Shown here: in pieces, positions 32,270 through 41,367 of the stretch | How positions within the stretch are numbered: the first letter of the stretch is position 1 | Layout: every line of letters starts with the position of its first letter | Source: Seonamhaeicola sp. | GTDB lineage: Bacteria; Bacteroidota; Bacteroidia; Flavobacteriales; Flavobacteriaceae | Direction of reading: 5' to 3' | Length of the DNA stretch: 64,000 nucleotides | Assembly (NCBI RefSeq): GCF_028281565.1 | Contig: NZ_JANQJQ010000013.1 | Coordinates: forward strand, 1-64,000 | Notes under the pieces: generated by a model | What the model saw: only the letters and a program-made list of their open reading frames with translations | Databases searched by the model: none | What the model was told of the DNA's origin: nothing | Translations under genes and position numbers: made by a program

Positions 32270-33541
32270 GTGGATGACGTAATTCTAAAAATAGAGAACT
32301 TAAGTAAACAATACCGATTAGGATTGGTTGGTGCTAATACCATTAAAGATGATCTAAAACGTTGGTGGTATGGTATAAGGGGAAAAGAGGATCCTTTTCT
32401 TAAAATAGCAGAAGAAAACAATAGAAAGGAAAAAGGAGGTTCTAATTATGTATGGGCACTTCAAGATATAAATTTTGAAGTAAAACAGGGGGAAGTACTT
32501 GGAATTATAGGTAAAAACGGAGCCGGTAAATCAACCTTGCTAAAAATATTGTCAAAAATTACCAGTCCCACAACCGGAAGTGTAAAATCTAAAGGAACAG
32601 TTGCATCATTGTTAGAAGTAGGAACGGGTTTTCACAGTGAACTTACCGGTAGAGAGAACATATACCTGAATGGGGCTATTTTAGGAATGACTAAGAAGGA
32701 GATTGCTTCAAAAATAGATGAAATCATAGAATTTAGCGGATGCCAACGTTATATCGATACCCCGGTAAAGAGGTATTCATCCGGAATGACCGTTAGGCTG
32801 GCATTTGCTGTAGCAGCTTTTCTAGAACCTGATATTTTAATAATTGATGAAGTTTTAACCGTAGGGGACGCAGAATTCCAGAAAAAGGCTATTGGTAAAA
32901 TGCAGGATATAAGTAAAGGTGAAGGAAGAACCGTTTTATTTGTGAGTCACAATATGGCTGCCGTGGAAAGTCTGTGTACCAGAGTTCTTCTTTTAAGGAA
33001 TGGTAAAATTTTTAGTGAAGGAACTCCAACAGAGGCTATTAATACTTATCTAAGTAGCTATTCATTTTCTAAACGTATTCAGGATTTTGAAGCAGAAAAC
33101 AATATTCCAACGCAAAATGGTATATCATTGTATTATGCCGCAGTTGAAAATGCCAGTGCCTCAAAAAAAACAGAAATAATAGATATAACATCAGATATTG
33201 ATATATGCTTTAGAATAAAGAATGATACAAAAGAGTCAACATTGTCAGTGGGCTATGATTTGAAAAATACGCGAGATCAGGTAATATTTGGTTCAGGAAG
33301 CAAGTTTGAATGCCCAGTAAATAAGGTCTCTGAGGTGTCCTGTAGGATACCGGCACAATTTTTAAACGATGACGTATACCAGATACATTTATATGTGCAT
33401 TCTGCCAGTATGATTACTTTATTTTCCGATACAGAAATATTAAGTTTTGAGGTTAAAGATGTAAAAAGAGAATCAGGTTATTTGGGTAAAATAAATGGTC
33501 TTATAAGGCCTAATTTTGATTGGAGTTTAAAAACGTATTAA
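32270..33541 (+). CDS. Polysaccharide ABC transporter ATPase (Wzt-like) with C-terminal glycan-binding domain
   Basis: The 423-residue ATPase has Walker A GKNGAGKST (about 83-91), a signature YSSGMTVRLAFAVAAF and Walker B ILIIDEVLTVGDAEFQ, typical of Wzt/TagH. The C-terminal part (about 280-423) is a beta-rich Wzt-type domain that in O9a-like systems recognises the capped end of the glycan. It starts with GTG at 32270. It forms the transporter with the Wzm-like permease upstream; the HTTM gene begins 8 bp downstream. Confidence 0.93.
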   Translation: MDDVILKIENLSKQYRLGLVGANTIKDDLKRWWYGIRGKEDPFLKIAEENNRKEKGGSNYVWALQDINFEVKQGEVLGIIGKNGAGKSTLLKILSKITSPTTGSVKSKGTVASLLEVGTGFHSELTGRENIYLNGAILGMTKKEIASKIDEIIEFSGCQRYIDTPVKRYSSGMTVRLAFAVAAFLEPDILIIDEVLTVGDAEFQKKAIGKMQDISKGEGRTVLFVSHNMAAVESLCTRVLLLRNGKIFSEGTPTEAINTYLSSYSFSKRIQDFEAENNIPTQNGISLYYAAVENASASKKTEIIDITSDIDICFRIKNDTKESTLSVGYDLKNTRDQVIFGSGSKFECPVNKVSEVSCRIPAQFLNDDVYQIHLYVHSASMITLFSDTEILSFEVKDVKRESGYLGKINGLIRPNFDWSLKTY

Positions 33542-33549
33542 CTGTGTTT

Positions 33550-35019
33550 ATGAAATGGTTTAATAAACTATACGAAAAAAAAATATCTGCCACAGGTTTA
33601 TCAGTTTTCAGAATAACTTTTTTCTTAAATCTGTTTTTTGAAGTACTTCATTTGTTTAAGTACAGACACCTTTATTTTGATTCAATTCCTTATATAGAAT
33701 TAAGTTCGGCGAATGAGTCTCTTTTTATTTTAATTTGGCTCGTGGTGTTAGTGTGTATTGTATTGGGGCTGTTTACCAGAGTACTAACAATAATCAATTA
33801 CATATTTTGTGTAACCATACTTTCTTCATTCACAGATTTTGAATATCATATGCATTATGTATATGTTGGAATTAGTTTTATAGCCATTTTGTTGCCTTTG
33901 TCCAGGTCGTTCACTATCCAAAATATTTTTTTTAAGGAAGGACAAAGAGAGCAAAAAGTTTCAGTACTATATTATTATCTGCCTGTAGTGGTTGGTATTG
34001 CATTTGTTTATTTTGATTCGGTTTTTCATAAAATAACATCTCAAATATGGATAAACGGTTTAGGAGTTTGGTTTCCTGCCTCTTTGCCACAAATAACCAT
34101 CATTAATGATCAATGGCTGTTAAACCAAAAAGGATTCATGTTGTTTTTAGGATATTTAACCTTTGTTTTTGAAGCCTTGTTTCTTTTCGTATTTTGGATG
34201 AAAAAAATGAGAATACCAATGTTTATAATTGGTATGGGGTTACACGTGGGAATTTTGCTAGAGTTTCCAATACCGAATTTTGCCTTTGGGATGATGACAT
34301 TGTATACACTGATGTTGCCTGTATCCTTTTGGGATAGATTAAAAAGTAAAATAAGTATTTTTAAGCCCAGAGAACATCTTTATTCTATAAAGCAAATATT
34401 TAACCTGGATAAAAAGTCAGTGTTGATGACCGTATTTATCATACTGACATTCTTTCAAATCAATGTTACTTTACAGTCTCCTTTCATTAGACCACAGCTT
34501 TATAAGTTAATAGGGAAAATTGGAATAGAAGATTATTTTGATCCGGTATCTTACCCATTAATGAACTTTTCAACAAAAGCATTTGGTATTACAAAACATC
34601 CTGTATTTATGGATAATCACTTTAAGGGATATAACCATATTTTATCGATATCTTATGTTGACAATTCAAATGGAGAAACGTTATTACCTATTATAAATGA
34701 AAAGGGTATGGTTGGTACCTATTTAAGAGGGAGTGTTTGGGTTAACTGGTCCTATAGGGTTAATAGCCCTGAAGTTGATCAAACACAATTAAAAAATGGG
34801 CTATTTGCTTATAGCGCATATTGGGCCCATAAAAATAACATTGATTTAACTGATGCGGTTTTTAAAGTTAAAGTCAAGAAAATAGAATTGCCAAACTGGA
34901 AGTGGGAGGAGGATTATTTAACAAAACAATTACATAAACCATGGCAAAATGCAGGTTCTGTTTTGTGGAAGGATAAGAAGCCGGAATTAACCTTGATAAA
35001 GCCTATTGAGGAATTTTAA
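33550..35019 (+). CDS. HTTM-domain (gamma-carboxylase-like) membrane protein
   Basis: The 489-residue protein has about eight predicted membrane helices (up to residue 290). The N-terminal ISATGLSVFRITFFLNLFFE, a DFEYHMHYVYVG segment, KITSQIWINGLGVWFP and GMGLHVGILLEFPI match, as far as I can judge, the HTTM (horizontally transferred transmembrane) domain related to vitamin-K-dependent gamma-carboxylase. The remainder (about 300-489) is probably periplasmic. A possible TTG start at 33520 would overlap the wzt-like gene; the ATG at 33550 is preferred. Its job in glycan assembly is unknown. Confidence 0.6.
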   Translation: MKWFNKLYEKKISATGLSVFRITFFLNLFFEVLHLFKYRHLYFDSIPYIELSSANESLFILIWLVVLVCIVLGLFTRVLTIINYIFCVTILSSFTDFEYHMHYVYVGISFIAILLPLSRSFTIQNIFFKEGQREQKVSVLYYYLPVVVGIAFVYFDSVFHKITSQIWINGLGVWFPASLPQITIINDQWLLNQKGFMLFLGYLTFVFEALFLFVFWMKKMRIPMFIIGMGLHVGILLEFPIPNFAFGMMTLYTLMLPVSFWDRLKSKISIFKPREHLYSIKQIFNLDKKSVLMTVFIILTFFQINVTLQSPFIRPQLYKLIGKIGIEDYFDPVSYPLMNFSTKAFGITKHPVFMDNHFKGYNHILSISYVDNSNGETLLPIINEKGMVGTYLRGSVWVNWSYRVNSPEVDQTQLKNGLFAYSAYWAHKNNIDLTDAVFKVKVKKIELPNWKWEEDYLTKQLHKPWQNAGSVLWKDKKPELTLIKPIEEF

Positions 35020-35059
35020 ATGTTGGTTTAGTAGGGAATAAAGATTATAACAGGTTTAA

Positions 35060-35263
35060 TGGGGTGCAATTTATGCAAGCTTGGGAGTTTTAGTTCATAT
35101 TATAAACGAATATGATAAAGTATTGATATATAATTTTTTACTCTATGGAATGACCATATTTTTGACTATTTTGGTCAGTCATATATCGTTTAAATATTTT
35201 GAAGGATATTTTTTGAAACTTAAAAGGCAATTTTCTGTTACCAAACCAAATTTTAAAACTTAA
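35060..35263 (+). pseudogene. Acyltransferase-3 family remnant
   Basis: In the 252-bp gap between the HTTM and WbqC genes, one frame is open from 35060 to a stop at 35261-35263 and encodes about 67 residues. The sequence VHIINEYDKVLIYNF, then LLYGMTIFLTILVSHISFKY and FEGYFLKLKRQF, resembles the last membrane helix and tail of OafA-type acyltransferases (typically S-Y-x-x-E-x-P-F-L-x-L-K). A stop codon lies directly before it, and no ATG is present. I read it as the 3' end of a deleted O-acetyltransferase gene. Confidence 0.55.
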
Positions 35264-35271
35264 CCGTTTTT

Positions 35272-35964
35272 GTGAAAAAGAAGTTATTAGTATTACAATC
35301 AAACTACGTTCCCTGGAAAGGCTATTTTGATGCTATAAATAAGGCAGACGTATTTGTGATCTATGACGAGATGCAGTACACAAAAAATGATTGGAGAAAC
35401 AGAAATGTAATTAAAACAAAACAAGGACTCCAATGGTTGACTATTCCTGTAAAAATGCATTTTGGACAAAAAATTAATGAAGCAGAAGTTAGTCAACAAT
35501 TTTGGTATGTCAAACATTGGAAAACTTTAGTACAGAATTATAGCAGAGCGTCCTATTTTAAAGAGATAGAAGCTTTATTGCGGCCATTGTATGCAAATCT
35601 CATTTCCAATAACTTATCTGAAATTAATTTGGCGTTTATAAAACGAATAAATGAATATTTAGGGATTACAACTAAAATAGTAAGAAGTAGGGAACTGGTT
35701 TTTAGTGGTGATAAAAATGAGAGGCTAATTCAAATATGTCAGCAATTAAGTTGTAATCATTACATTTCCGGGCCGGCAGCTAAGTCTTATATGGATATAC
35801 AGTTATTTGAAAGCAATAATATTTCAGTTGAGTTTTTAGATTATTCGGATTATAAGGAATATAGACAAATGTTTGGCAACTTTGAACACCATGTTAGCAT
35901 ATTGGATTTGTTATTTAATGAAGGGCCAAATGCCTTGAGCTACATTGAAAATAAGATATGTTAA
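35272..35964 (+). CDS. WbqC family protein
   Basis: The 230-residue protein begins MKKKLLVLQSNYVPWKGYFD, followed by VIYDEMQYTKNDWRNRNVIK and WLTIPVK, the pattern of the WbqC family (PF08889 by recall), found in polysaccharide clusters. I know of no firm function; a role in sugar or amino-group modification has been guessed. It starts at a GTG (35272). The acyltransferase remnant is 8 bp upstream, and a methyltransferase gene starts 25 bp downstream. Confidence 0.85.
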   Translation: MKKKLLVLQSNYVPWKGYFDAINKADVFVIYDEMQYTKNDWRNRNVIKTKQGLQWLTIPVKMHFGQKINEAEVSQQFWYVKHWKTLVQNYSRASYFKEIEALLRPLYANLISNNLSEINLAFIKRINEYLGITTKIVRSRELVFSGDKNERLIQICQQLSCNHYISGPAAKSYMDIQLFESNNISVEFLDYSDYKEYRQMFGNFEHHVSILDLLFNEGPNALSYIENKIC

Positions 35965-35989
35965 TTAGTACAAATATTAAAAAATAGAG

Positions 35990-36598
35990 GTGGATTTTCA
36001 AGAGATAAAGAAATATTATAAGGATAAATTTGAGTCTTTCGGGCATACGGCACAAGGTATGGATTGGAAAGACAAAGCATCCCAATACTTGAGGTTTGAA
36101 ATCATTTCTAAGTACATGGATTTTAACAGTAGCCCTACTATTCTTGATGTAGGATGTGGGAGTAGTGAATTTTTGAATTTTTGTTTAATAAACAAGTTAC
36201 AATGTAATTATAAAGGCTTAGATATAACCGAAGAAATGGTGGCTTCCTCTAATAATAGATTTGGTCCTAATACCGCCGTTTTGGGTGATCTGTTTACTTT
36301 TCAATCCAATGAGCAATTTGATTATGTTATTGCTTCCGGAACATTTAATGCAAAATTAAATTCAGATAATGAAAACTGGAAGCTCTTTTTTTATGACAAT
36401 CTGTTGAAAATGTTTGAAAAAAGTAAAAAGGGAATTGTGTTTAATTGTATGTCTGAGCATGTAGATTGGACTTATGATAGGCTTTATTACCCAAATATCT
36501 CTAACTTAACTGCGTTTATTGTAGAAAAATTATCAAGAAAATTTGTTATTGATCACTCATACGATTTATATGAAATGACGGTCTATATCTCTAAGTAA
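35990..36598 (+). CDS. Class I SAM-dependent methyltransferase
   Basis: The 202-residue protein contains motif I ILDVGCGSSEFLNF (about residues 51-64), the acidic GLDITEEMV segment and FDYVIASGTFN. It is a single-domain methyltransferase of unknown substrate, presumably acting on a sugar nucleotide or glycan within this locus. The start is GTG at 35990. It lies 2 bp upstream of the acetyltransferase gene. Confidence 0.85.
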   Translation: MDFQEIKKYYKDKFESFGHTAQGMDWKDKASQYLRFEIISKYMDFNSSPTILDVGCGSSEFLNFCLINKLQCNYKGLDITEEMVASSNNRFGPNTAVLGDLFTFQSNEQFDYVIASGTFNAKLNSDNENWKLFFYDNLLKMFEKSKKGIVFNCMSEHVDWTYDRLYYPNISNLTAFIVEKLSRKFVIDHSYDLYEMTVYISK

Positions 36599-36600
36599 AT

Positions 36601-37254
36601 ATGGAAAAATTACTAATTATTGGGACGGGTGATTATGCTGATATGGCATCTTATTATTTGTCCGAAAAGTACCGAATAATTGGCTTTGCCGAAGAAGCAG
36701 CCTATAGAACTCTTGAAGAGTTCAAAGGATTGCCAATAATGAATTTTGAAGATATCCATAGCTTATATAGCCCTAATGATATTAAAGTATTGGTTGCGGT
36801 TGGTCCTAATAAAGTCAATTCTGTAAGAGAGCGATTGTTTTTAGAAATAAAGGAAATGAAATACGAATGTATTACCCATATACATCCAAAGGCATATGTT
36901 TGGGATGAGCAAGCCATAGGAGAGAACTCTTTTATTTTTCCTAATGTAACGGTTGAACCTTATGCTACGGTGGGTAAGAATTGTGTTTTGTGGAGTGGTG
37001 CTATATTATCGCATCATTCAAAATTAATGGATCATAGTTTTATGGCTCCGGGTTCAACAGTGTCTGGTAGAACAACCATTAAGAATAATTGCTTTTTAGG
37101 AATAAATTCAACAATTAGAGATAATCTGGTTATAGAAAGCCATTGTATAATTGGCGGCGGGGCTATAATTAAAAAAAATACAGTGCCTAATGGTGTATAT
37201 TCAGATATTGGGACAGCGTTGTATAATACAAACAGTAAGAACACAAAAGTATAG
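36601..37254 (+). CDS. Sugar O/N-acetyltransferase, PglD/NeuD family
   Basis: The 217-residue protein has an N-terminal Rossmann-like domain (LLIIGTGDYADMASYYLSEK) and a C-terminal left-handed beta-helix of hexapeptide repeats (for example IGENSFIFPNVTVEPYATVG). This is the layout of PglD (acetylates UDP-4-amino sugars) and NeuD (O-acetylates sialic acid). The adjoining DegT aminotransferase makes a PglD-type role on a 4-amino sugar likely, but with neuB, neuC and neuA in the same locus a NeuD role cannot be excluded. Confidence 0.8.
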   Translation: MEKLLIIGTGDYADMASYYLSEKYRIIGFAEEAAYRTLEEFKGLPIMNFEDIHSLYSPNDIKVLVAVGPNKVNSVRERLFLEIKEMKYECITHIHPKAYVWDEQAIGENSFIFPNVTVEPYATVGKNCVLWSGAILSHHSKLMDHSFMAPGSTVSGRTTIKNNCFLGINSTIRDNLVIESHCIIGGGAIIKKNTVPNGVYSDIGTALYNTNSKNTKV

Positions 37255-37260
37255 TATTTG

Positions 37261-38394
37261 ATGTTGATACCATTCAATAAGCCTTTTTTAACAGGAAAAG
37301 AAACGCTGTATATTGAAGAAGCCGTGGCTTCTGGAAAAATTTCAGGTAATGGAGATTTTACCAAGAAATGCCAAACTTTTTTTGAAAGAAAGTTTAAAAT
37401 AAAAAAGGCATTGTTAACATCCAGTTGTACTGATGCTTTAGAAATGTCTGCTATATTACTGGATATAAAAGAAGGAGATGAAGTCATTATGCCTTCTTTT
37501 ACTTTTGTATCAACCGCAAATGCTTTTATACTTCGTGGAGCAAAAGTAAAATTTGCCGACTCTTATTTTAATAGCCCCAATATAAATGCCGATTGTTTGG
37601 AAGATTTGATTACTTCTAAAACTAAAGCTATTGTTGTTGTTCATTATGCCGGTATTGCCTGTGATATGGATGAAATAATGCGTATTTCTAAGAAGCATGA
37701 TTTATTTGTTGTTGAAGATGCTGCTCAGGCTATTGATAGTTTTCATAAAGAAAGACCTTTGGGGAGCATTGGTCATTTAGCAACATTTTCATTTCATGAA
37801 ACAAAAAATATTATTTCGGGTGAAGGAGGGTTACTAGCCATAAATGACGAACGGTTTATAGAACGGGCAGAAATTATTTGGGAAAAAGGAACAAACCGTT
37901 CAGCTTTTTTTAGGGGTGAGGTTGATAAATATGGATGGATTGATATTGGCTCATCATTTTTGCCGTCAGAAGTTATAGCAGCTTTTTTGTGGGCGCAATT
38001 AGAACAATTGGATACCATTCAAGATTGCAGAAAGCAAATTTGGAATACCTATTATAATGGTTTAAAAAGCCTGGAACAGCAAGGTAAAATTAAGTTGCCT
38101 TACATACCTGAATACGCAACAAATAATGCGCACTTGTTTTATATATTATGTAGCACTAATGAAGCGCGTAATTCACTAATAGGGCATTTAAGAAAGAACA
38201 AAATTCATGCAGTATTTCATTATTTAAGTTTACATAAATCGCCTTATTTTTTGAATAAACATGACGGTAGGGTTTTACCATATTCAGATAGTTATTCGGA
38301 CGTACTATTGAGACTCCCTTTGTTTTTCGACTTAGAATTAGAAAAAGTCCGTTATATTGTTTCTAAAATAAAAGATTTTTTTGATGAGGTCTAA
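37261..38394 (+). CDS. DegT/DnrJ/EryC1 family sugar aminotransferase (RffA/WecE-like)
   Basis: PLP enzymes of this family aminate a keto-sugar nucleotide. The 377-residue protein starts IPFNKPFLTGKETLYIEEA and continues TSSCTDALEMSA, DEVIMPSFTFVSTANAF, VEDAAQAID and SFHETKNIISGEGG, where Lys182 is the predicted PLP lysine. IPFNKPxxTGxE and the SGNGDFT segment point to the RffA/WecE branch (dTDP-4-keto-6-deoxyglucose transaminase). A 4-amino-6-deoxy sugar is the probable product, to be acetylated by the PglD-like gene upstream. It overlaps the next gene by 11 bp. Confidence 0.9.
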   Translation: MLIPFNKPFLTGKETLYIEEAVASGKISGNGDFTKKCQTFFERKFKIKKALLTSSCTDALEMSAILLDIKEGDEVIMPSFTFVSTANAFILRGAKVKFADSYFNSPNINADCLEDLITSKTKAIVVVHYAGIACDMDEIMRISKKHDLFVVEDAAQAIDSFHKERPLGSIGHLATFSFHETKNIISGEGGLLAINDERFIERAEIIWEKGTNRSAFFRGEVDKYGWIDIGSSFLPSEVIAAFLWAQLEQLDTIQDCRKQIWNTYYNGLKSLEQQGKIKLPYIPEYATNNAHLFYILCSTNEARNSLIGHLRKNKIHAVFHYLSLHKSPYFLNKHDGRVLPYSDSYSDVLLRLPLFFDLELEKVRYIVSKIKDFFDEV

Positions 38395-39523
38395 AATTCT
38401 GTTTGTTGTTTCAGATTTTTATCATGGCGGTGCCCAGCGTGAAATGTATGAAATTGATCGTGCCCTTAAAAGAGAGAATATTGAGATTGTTATATTGTGT
38501 CTTCTGGATTTAAAATCTTCGCGGCATTTTTCTGATTATTTCTATGAAAAGCATGTGGCTTTAAACACAAAAATTATTTTTTTAAAAGACATTATAAAAC
38601 CTTATAAAAAAACAATTTTTAATAAACTGTTAAATAAATTAGGGTTGTTCAGTATTAATAGTACAAATGCAAACGTATTAACTACTTTTTTAAAGGATTA
38701 TAAAGAAGTTTTTTTTATGGGTGAATACACTTATAAAAAAATAGAGCACTACATTCTAGCTGATTATAATAGAAGGAAAAATATATTTATAATGAGTGCC
38801 AGATTTCAGGGGGAACATTATCGTAATATCAACAAAAATAACAAGTATAACTTTATTAGTCCTTTTGATACAAAAGAACAAATAGAATATGAGTTTGAAG
38901 GGTTTACAGATTATAGTCATATTCATTTTCCTTTGAGTTTGTCAATTGACACATCAATGAATAAATGGTCTTTTAAGAATAATCAAGTAAAAAGGATTGG
39001 CATATTTACCAGATTAAGTAAATCAAAACCTTTGGATCCGTTTTTTTATGCATTTCATTTACTATTAAAAGATATGCCTGATACAGAATTGCACGTGTAC
39101 GGTGCCGGAGATTATAAAGAAGCTGAATATGATAGGTACATAAATCATTTGGATTTGCATAAAAATGTTTTTTTCAGAGGGCATCAAAAAGATATAAAAC
39201 AAACTTTAAATGCTGATGACATAGATTTGGTCTGGTTCCAAGGGTATTTAAATAGACCGGCTGGCTATGCCGGACAAGATGTAATCATTACCGGTACACC
39301 AATACTGCTTTGGGATTTTTATTTAGGAGAAAATAAAAACCTAAATAATATGGATTATGTATATCCGCACTTTAAAGATTTAAGTTCATTTGCCTTGGCT
39401 AGTAAAGCTGTTCTACAGGACCAAAAATTAGCGAACCAAATAGCGCAGAAACAATTTTCAGATATTGTAAATACAAGGGATATAAACAAAAATATTGAAA
39501 GAATAAAGCACATATTTTCATAA
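38384..39523 (+). CDS. Glycosyltransferase, GT4-like (divergent)
   Basis: The 379-residue protein has an N-terminal FVVSDFYHGGAQREMYEI (the GGAQR/GGAER motif of GT-B enzymes) and a C-terminal Rossmann domain with RIGIFTRLSKSKPLDPFFYA and LHVYGAGDYKEAEYDRYI. The donor-site segment reads WFQGYLNRPAGYAGQD, instead of the usual E-x7-E, so a catalytic glutamate is not obvious. It starts at an ATG that overlaps the aminotransferase stop by 11 bp. The donor sugar and linkage cannot be told. Confidence 0.75.
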   Translation: MRSKILFVVSDFYHGGAQREMYEIDRALKRENIEIVILCLLDLKSSRHFSDYFYEKHVALNTKIIFLKDIIKPYKKTIFNKLLNKLGLFSINSTNANVLTTFLKDYKEVFFMGEYTYKKIEHYILADYNRRKNIFIMSARFQGEHYRNINKNNKYNFISPFDTKEQIEYEFEGFTDYSHIHFPLSLSIDTSMNKWSFKNNQVKRIGIFTRLSKSKPLDPFFYAFHLLLKDMPDTELHVYGAGDYKEAEYDRYINHLDLHKNVFFRGHQKDIKQTLNADDIDLVWFQGYLNRPAGYAGQDVIITGTPILLWDFYLGENKNLNNMDYVYPHFKDLSSFALASKAVLQDQKLANQIAQKQFSDIVNTRDINKNIERIKHIFS

Positions 39524-39525
39524 TT

Positions 39526-40230
39526 ATGGCTAATGATTTTATAGATATACAACTAACTTATAGGAATCTGGACAGATATTATATAAGGACATCAATATTT
39601 GAGGCACTAAAACGTCATATTCCTTTCTTTAAAGGAGCGTTATTAGACATTGGCTGTGGAAAAATGCCATATAAAGCGTATATTTTGAAAAATTCGGAAA
39701 TTACTGATTATGTTGGGTTAGATATAGAGACTGCTTTAATTTATGATGCCAAAGTAAAACCGGATGTTACGTGGGATGGGAAAACAATGCCCTTTAAAGA
39801 TGAAAGTTTCGATTGCGCCTTTGGTACAGAGGTTTTAGAGCATTGTCCGGACCCCGAAATAGTGTTAAAAGAAGTAAATCGTATTTTAAAACCCGGTGGT
39901 ATGTTTTTTTTCACAGTGCCTTTTTTGTGGAATTTGCATGAAGTGCCAAATGATGAATTTAGATATACACCATTTTCATTAGAACGTTATTTAAAAAAAG
40001 GAGGTTTCAAAGATATCGATATAAAAGCTACCGGAGGTTGGCATGCGTCTATGGCACAAATGCTGGGACTTTGGGTTAAAAGAAGTGAAATGTCTGATTT
40101 TAAGAGAACTGTTTTTTCAAGGGTTTTAAAACCAATAATGAGATATTTGATTAAGCATGACAAGCCAGCTAATGTTATATTTAAAGAAGGGCAAATGATA
40201 ACAGGGTTATATGGTACGGCAAGAAAATAG
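39526..40230 (+). CDS. Class I SAM-dependent methyltransferase
   Basis: The 234-residue protein has motif I LLDIGCGKMPYKAYI (about 43-57), then YVGLDIE, and the MPFKDESFDCAFGTEVLEHC post-I region, ending with the LKPGGMFFFTVPFLWN block. This is a methyltransferase_11-type domain. The C-terminal 90 residues carry LERYLKKGGFKDIDI, typical of enzymes in lipopolysaccharide clusters. It overlaps the next glycosyltransferase by 20 bp, so the two are translationally coupled. Confidence 0.88.
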   Translation: MANDFIDIQLTYRNLDRYYIRTSIFEALKRHIPFFKGALLDIGCGKMPYKAYILKNSEITDYVGLDIETALIYDAKVKPDVTWDGKTMPFKDESFDCAFGTEVLEHCPDPEIVLKEVNRILKPGGMFFFTVPFLWNLHEVPNDEFRYTPFSLERYLKKGGFKDIDIKATGGWHASMAQMLGLWVKRSEMSDFKRTVFSRVLKPIMRYLIKHDKPANVIFKEGQMITGLYGTARK

Positions 40231-41332
40231 AATAGCAATTATATCGCCGGCTGAAAACGCCTATTCCGAAACGTTTATACAAGCTCAAAAGAATGGATTA
40301 AGAGGTAAGGTTTTTTATTATTATAATGGAGAACTACCCGGATATCTGGAAGGTTTTGGAAGTTTGTTAAACAAAAGGGATGGTTTGATTTTTAAAGTAA
40401 AACGAAAGTTAAAGTTGACCAAATTTAACGTTCATGAGAATGCTTTTATAAAATCATTGAAGGATAATAAAATTCAAGTTATATTGGCACAATACGGCCC
40501 AACAGCCCATCGAATAGCCCATATATGTTCCTATTTGAAAATGCCACTCGTAACACATTTTCATGGTTATGATGCAAGCGTAGACCAGATTATTGACAGT
40601 TATAATTCATATAAAAGAGTTTTTTCACAGAGTTTTAAAGTCATAGCTGTTTCAAAAGTTATGGAGCGTAAACTTTTAAGTATCGGATGTCCAAAAGAAA
40701 AAATAGTATACAATGTATGTGCTCCTAGAAAAGAGTTTGAAACCGTAGTGCCAACATATAGCAAAAAGCAATTTTTAGCAGTAGGAAGGTTTACAGATAA
40801 AAAAGCCCCATATTACACAATAATGGCATTTAAAAAAGTGTTGAAAAAACATCCGGATGCTAAGTTATTAATGGCAGGAGATGGGGTATTACTTAATATG
40901 TGTAAGAACTTAGTTAACCATTTGAAATTAGAAGATAATGTAGTTTTTTTAGGAGTAATTACACCCAAGGAATACATAAACCTGCTTGAAGAATCTTTAG
41001 CTTTTGTCCAACATTCTATAGTGGCTGATAATGGTGATATGGAGGGGACACCCTTATCTGTTTTAGAAGCCAGTGCAGCAGGTTTACCTGTAATATCAAC
41101 ATACCATGCGGGTATACCGGATGTAATTGAACATACTAAAACGGGGTTGCTTTGCAAAGAACATGATATAGAAACTATGGGTGAGCATATGCTAAACGTT
41201 TTGGATAATGTGGCATATGCCAGGCAATTAGGGTTAGAAGGCAAAAGAACGATTAAAAAGCAATTTAGCATGGAACGCCATATTAATAGGCTGGATGAAG
41301 TACTATTTGAAGCCAGCAAAAGTATTGTTTGA
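40211..41332 (+). CDS. Glycosyltransferase family 4
   Basis: A canonical 373-residue GT-B enzyme: acceptor domain with LVTHFHGYDASVDQ and IAVSKVMERKLLSIG, donor domain with AVGRFTDKKAPYYTIMAF and DAKLLMAGDGVLL, and the donor motif EGTPLSVLEASAAGLPVIST (E-x7-E with Glu-Gly-Thr-Pro). It retains sugar in a retaining GT4 reaction on an unknown nucleotide sugar. It overlaps the preceding methyltransferase by 20 bp. Confidence 0.93.
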   Translation: MVRQENRIAIISPAENAYSETFIQAQKNGLRGKVFYYYNGELPGYLEGFGSLLNKRDGLIFKVKRKLKLTKFNVHENAFIKSLKDNKIQVILAQYGPTAHRIAHICSYLKMPLVTHFHGYDASVDQIIDSYNSYKRVFSQSFKVIAVSKVMERKLLSIGCPKEKIVYNVCAPRKEFETVVPTYSKKQFLAVGRFTDKKAPYYTIMAFKKVLKKHPDAKLLMAGDGVLLNMCKNLVNHLKLEDNVVFLGVITPKEYINLLEESLAFVQHSIVADNGDMEGTPLSVLEASAAGLPVISTYHAGIPDVIEHTKTGLLCKEHDIETMGEHMLNVLDNVAYARQLGLEGKRTIKKQFSMERHINRLDEVLFEASKSIV

Positions 41333-41367
41333 AAAATAGCTAAGCAAAATTGGCAATTGAAGTAAAT

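Noticed and set aside
36702..38018. Several minus-strand frames of 60-150 codons within the NeuD-like and DegT genes
   Set aside because: Antisense shadows of well-supported genes; no independent signals.
40813..41319. 168-codon minus-strand frame in the GT4 gene at 40211-41332
   Set aside because: Serine-rich antisense frame with no family match; the plus-strand gene is a canonical GT4 enzyme.
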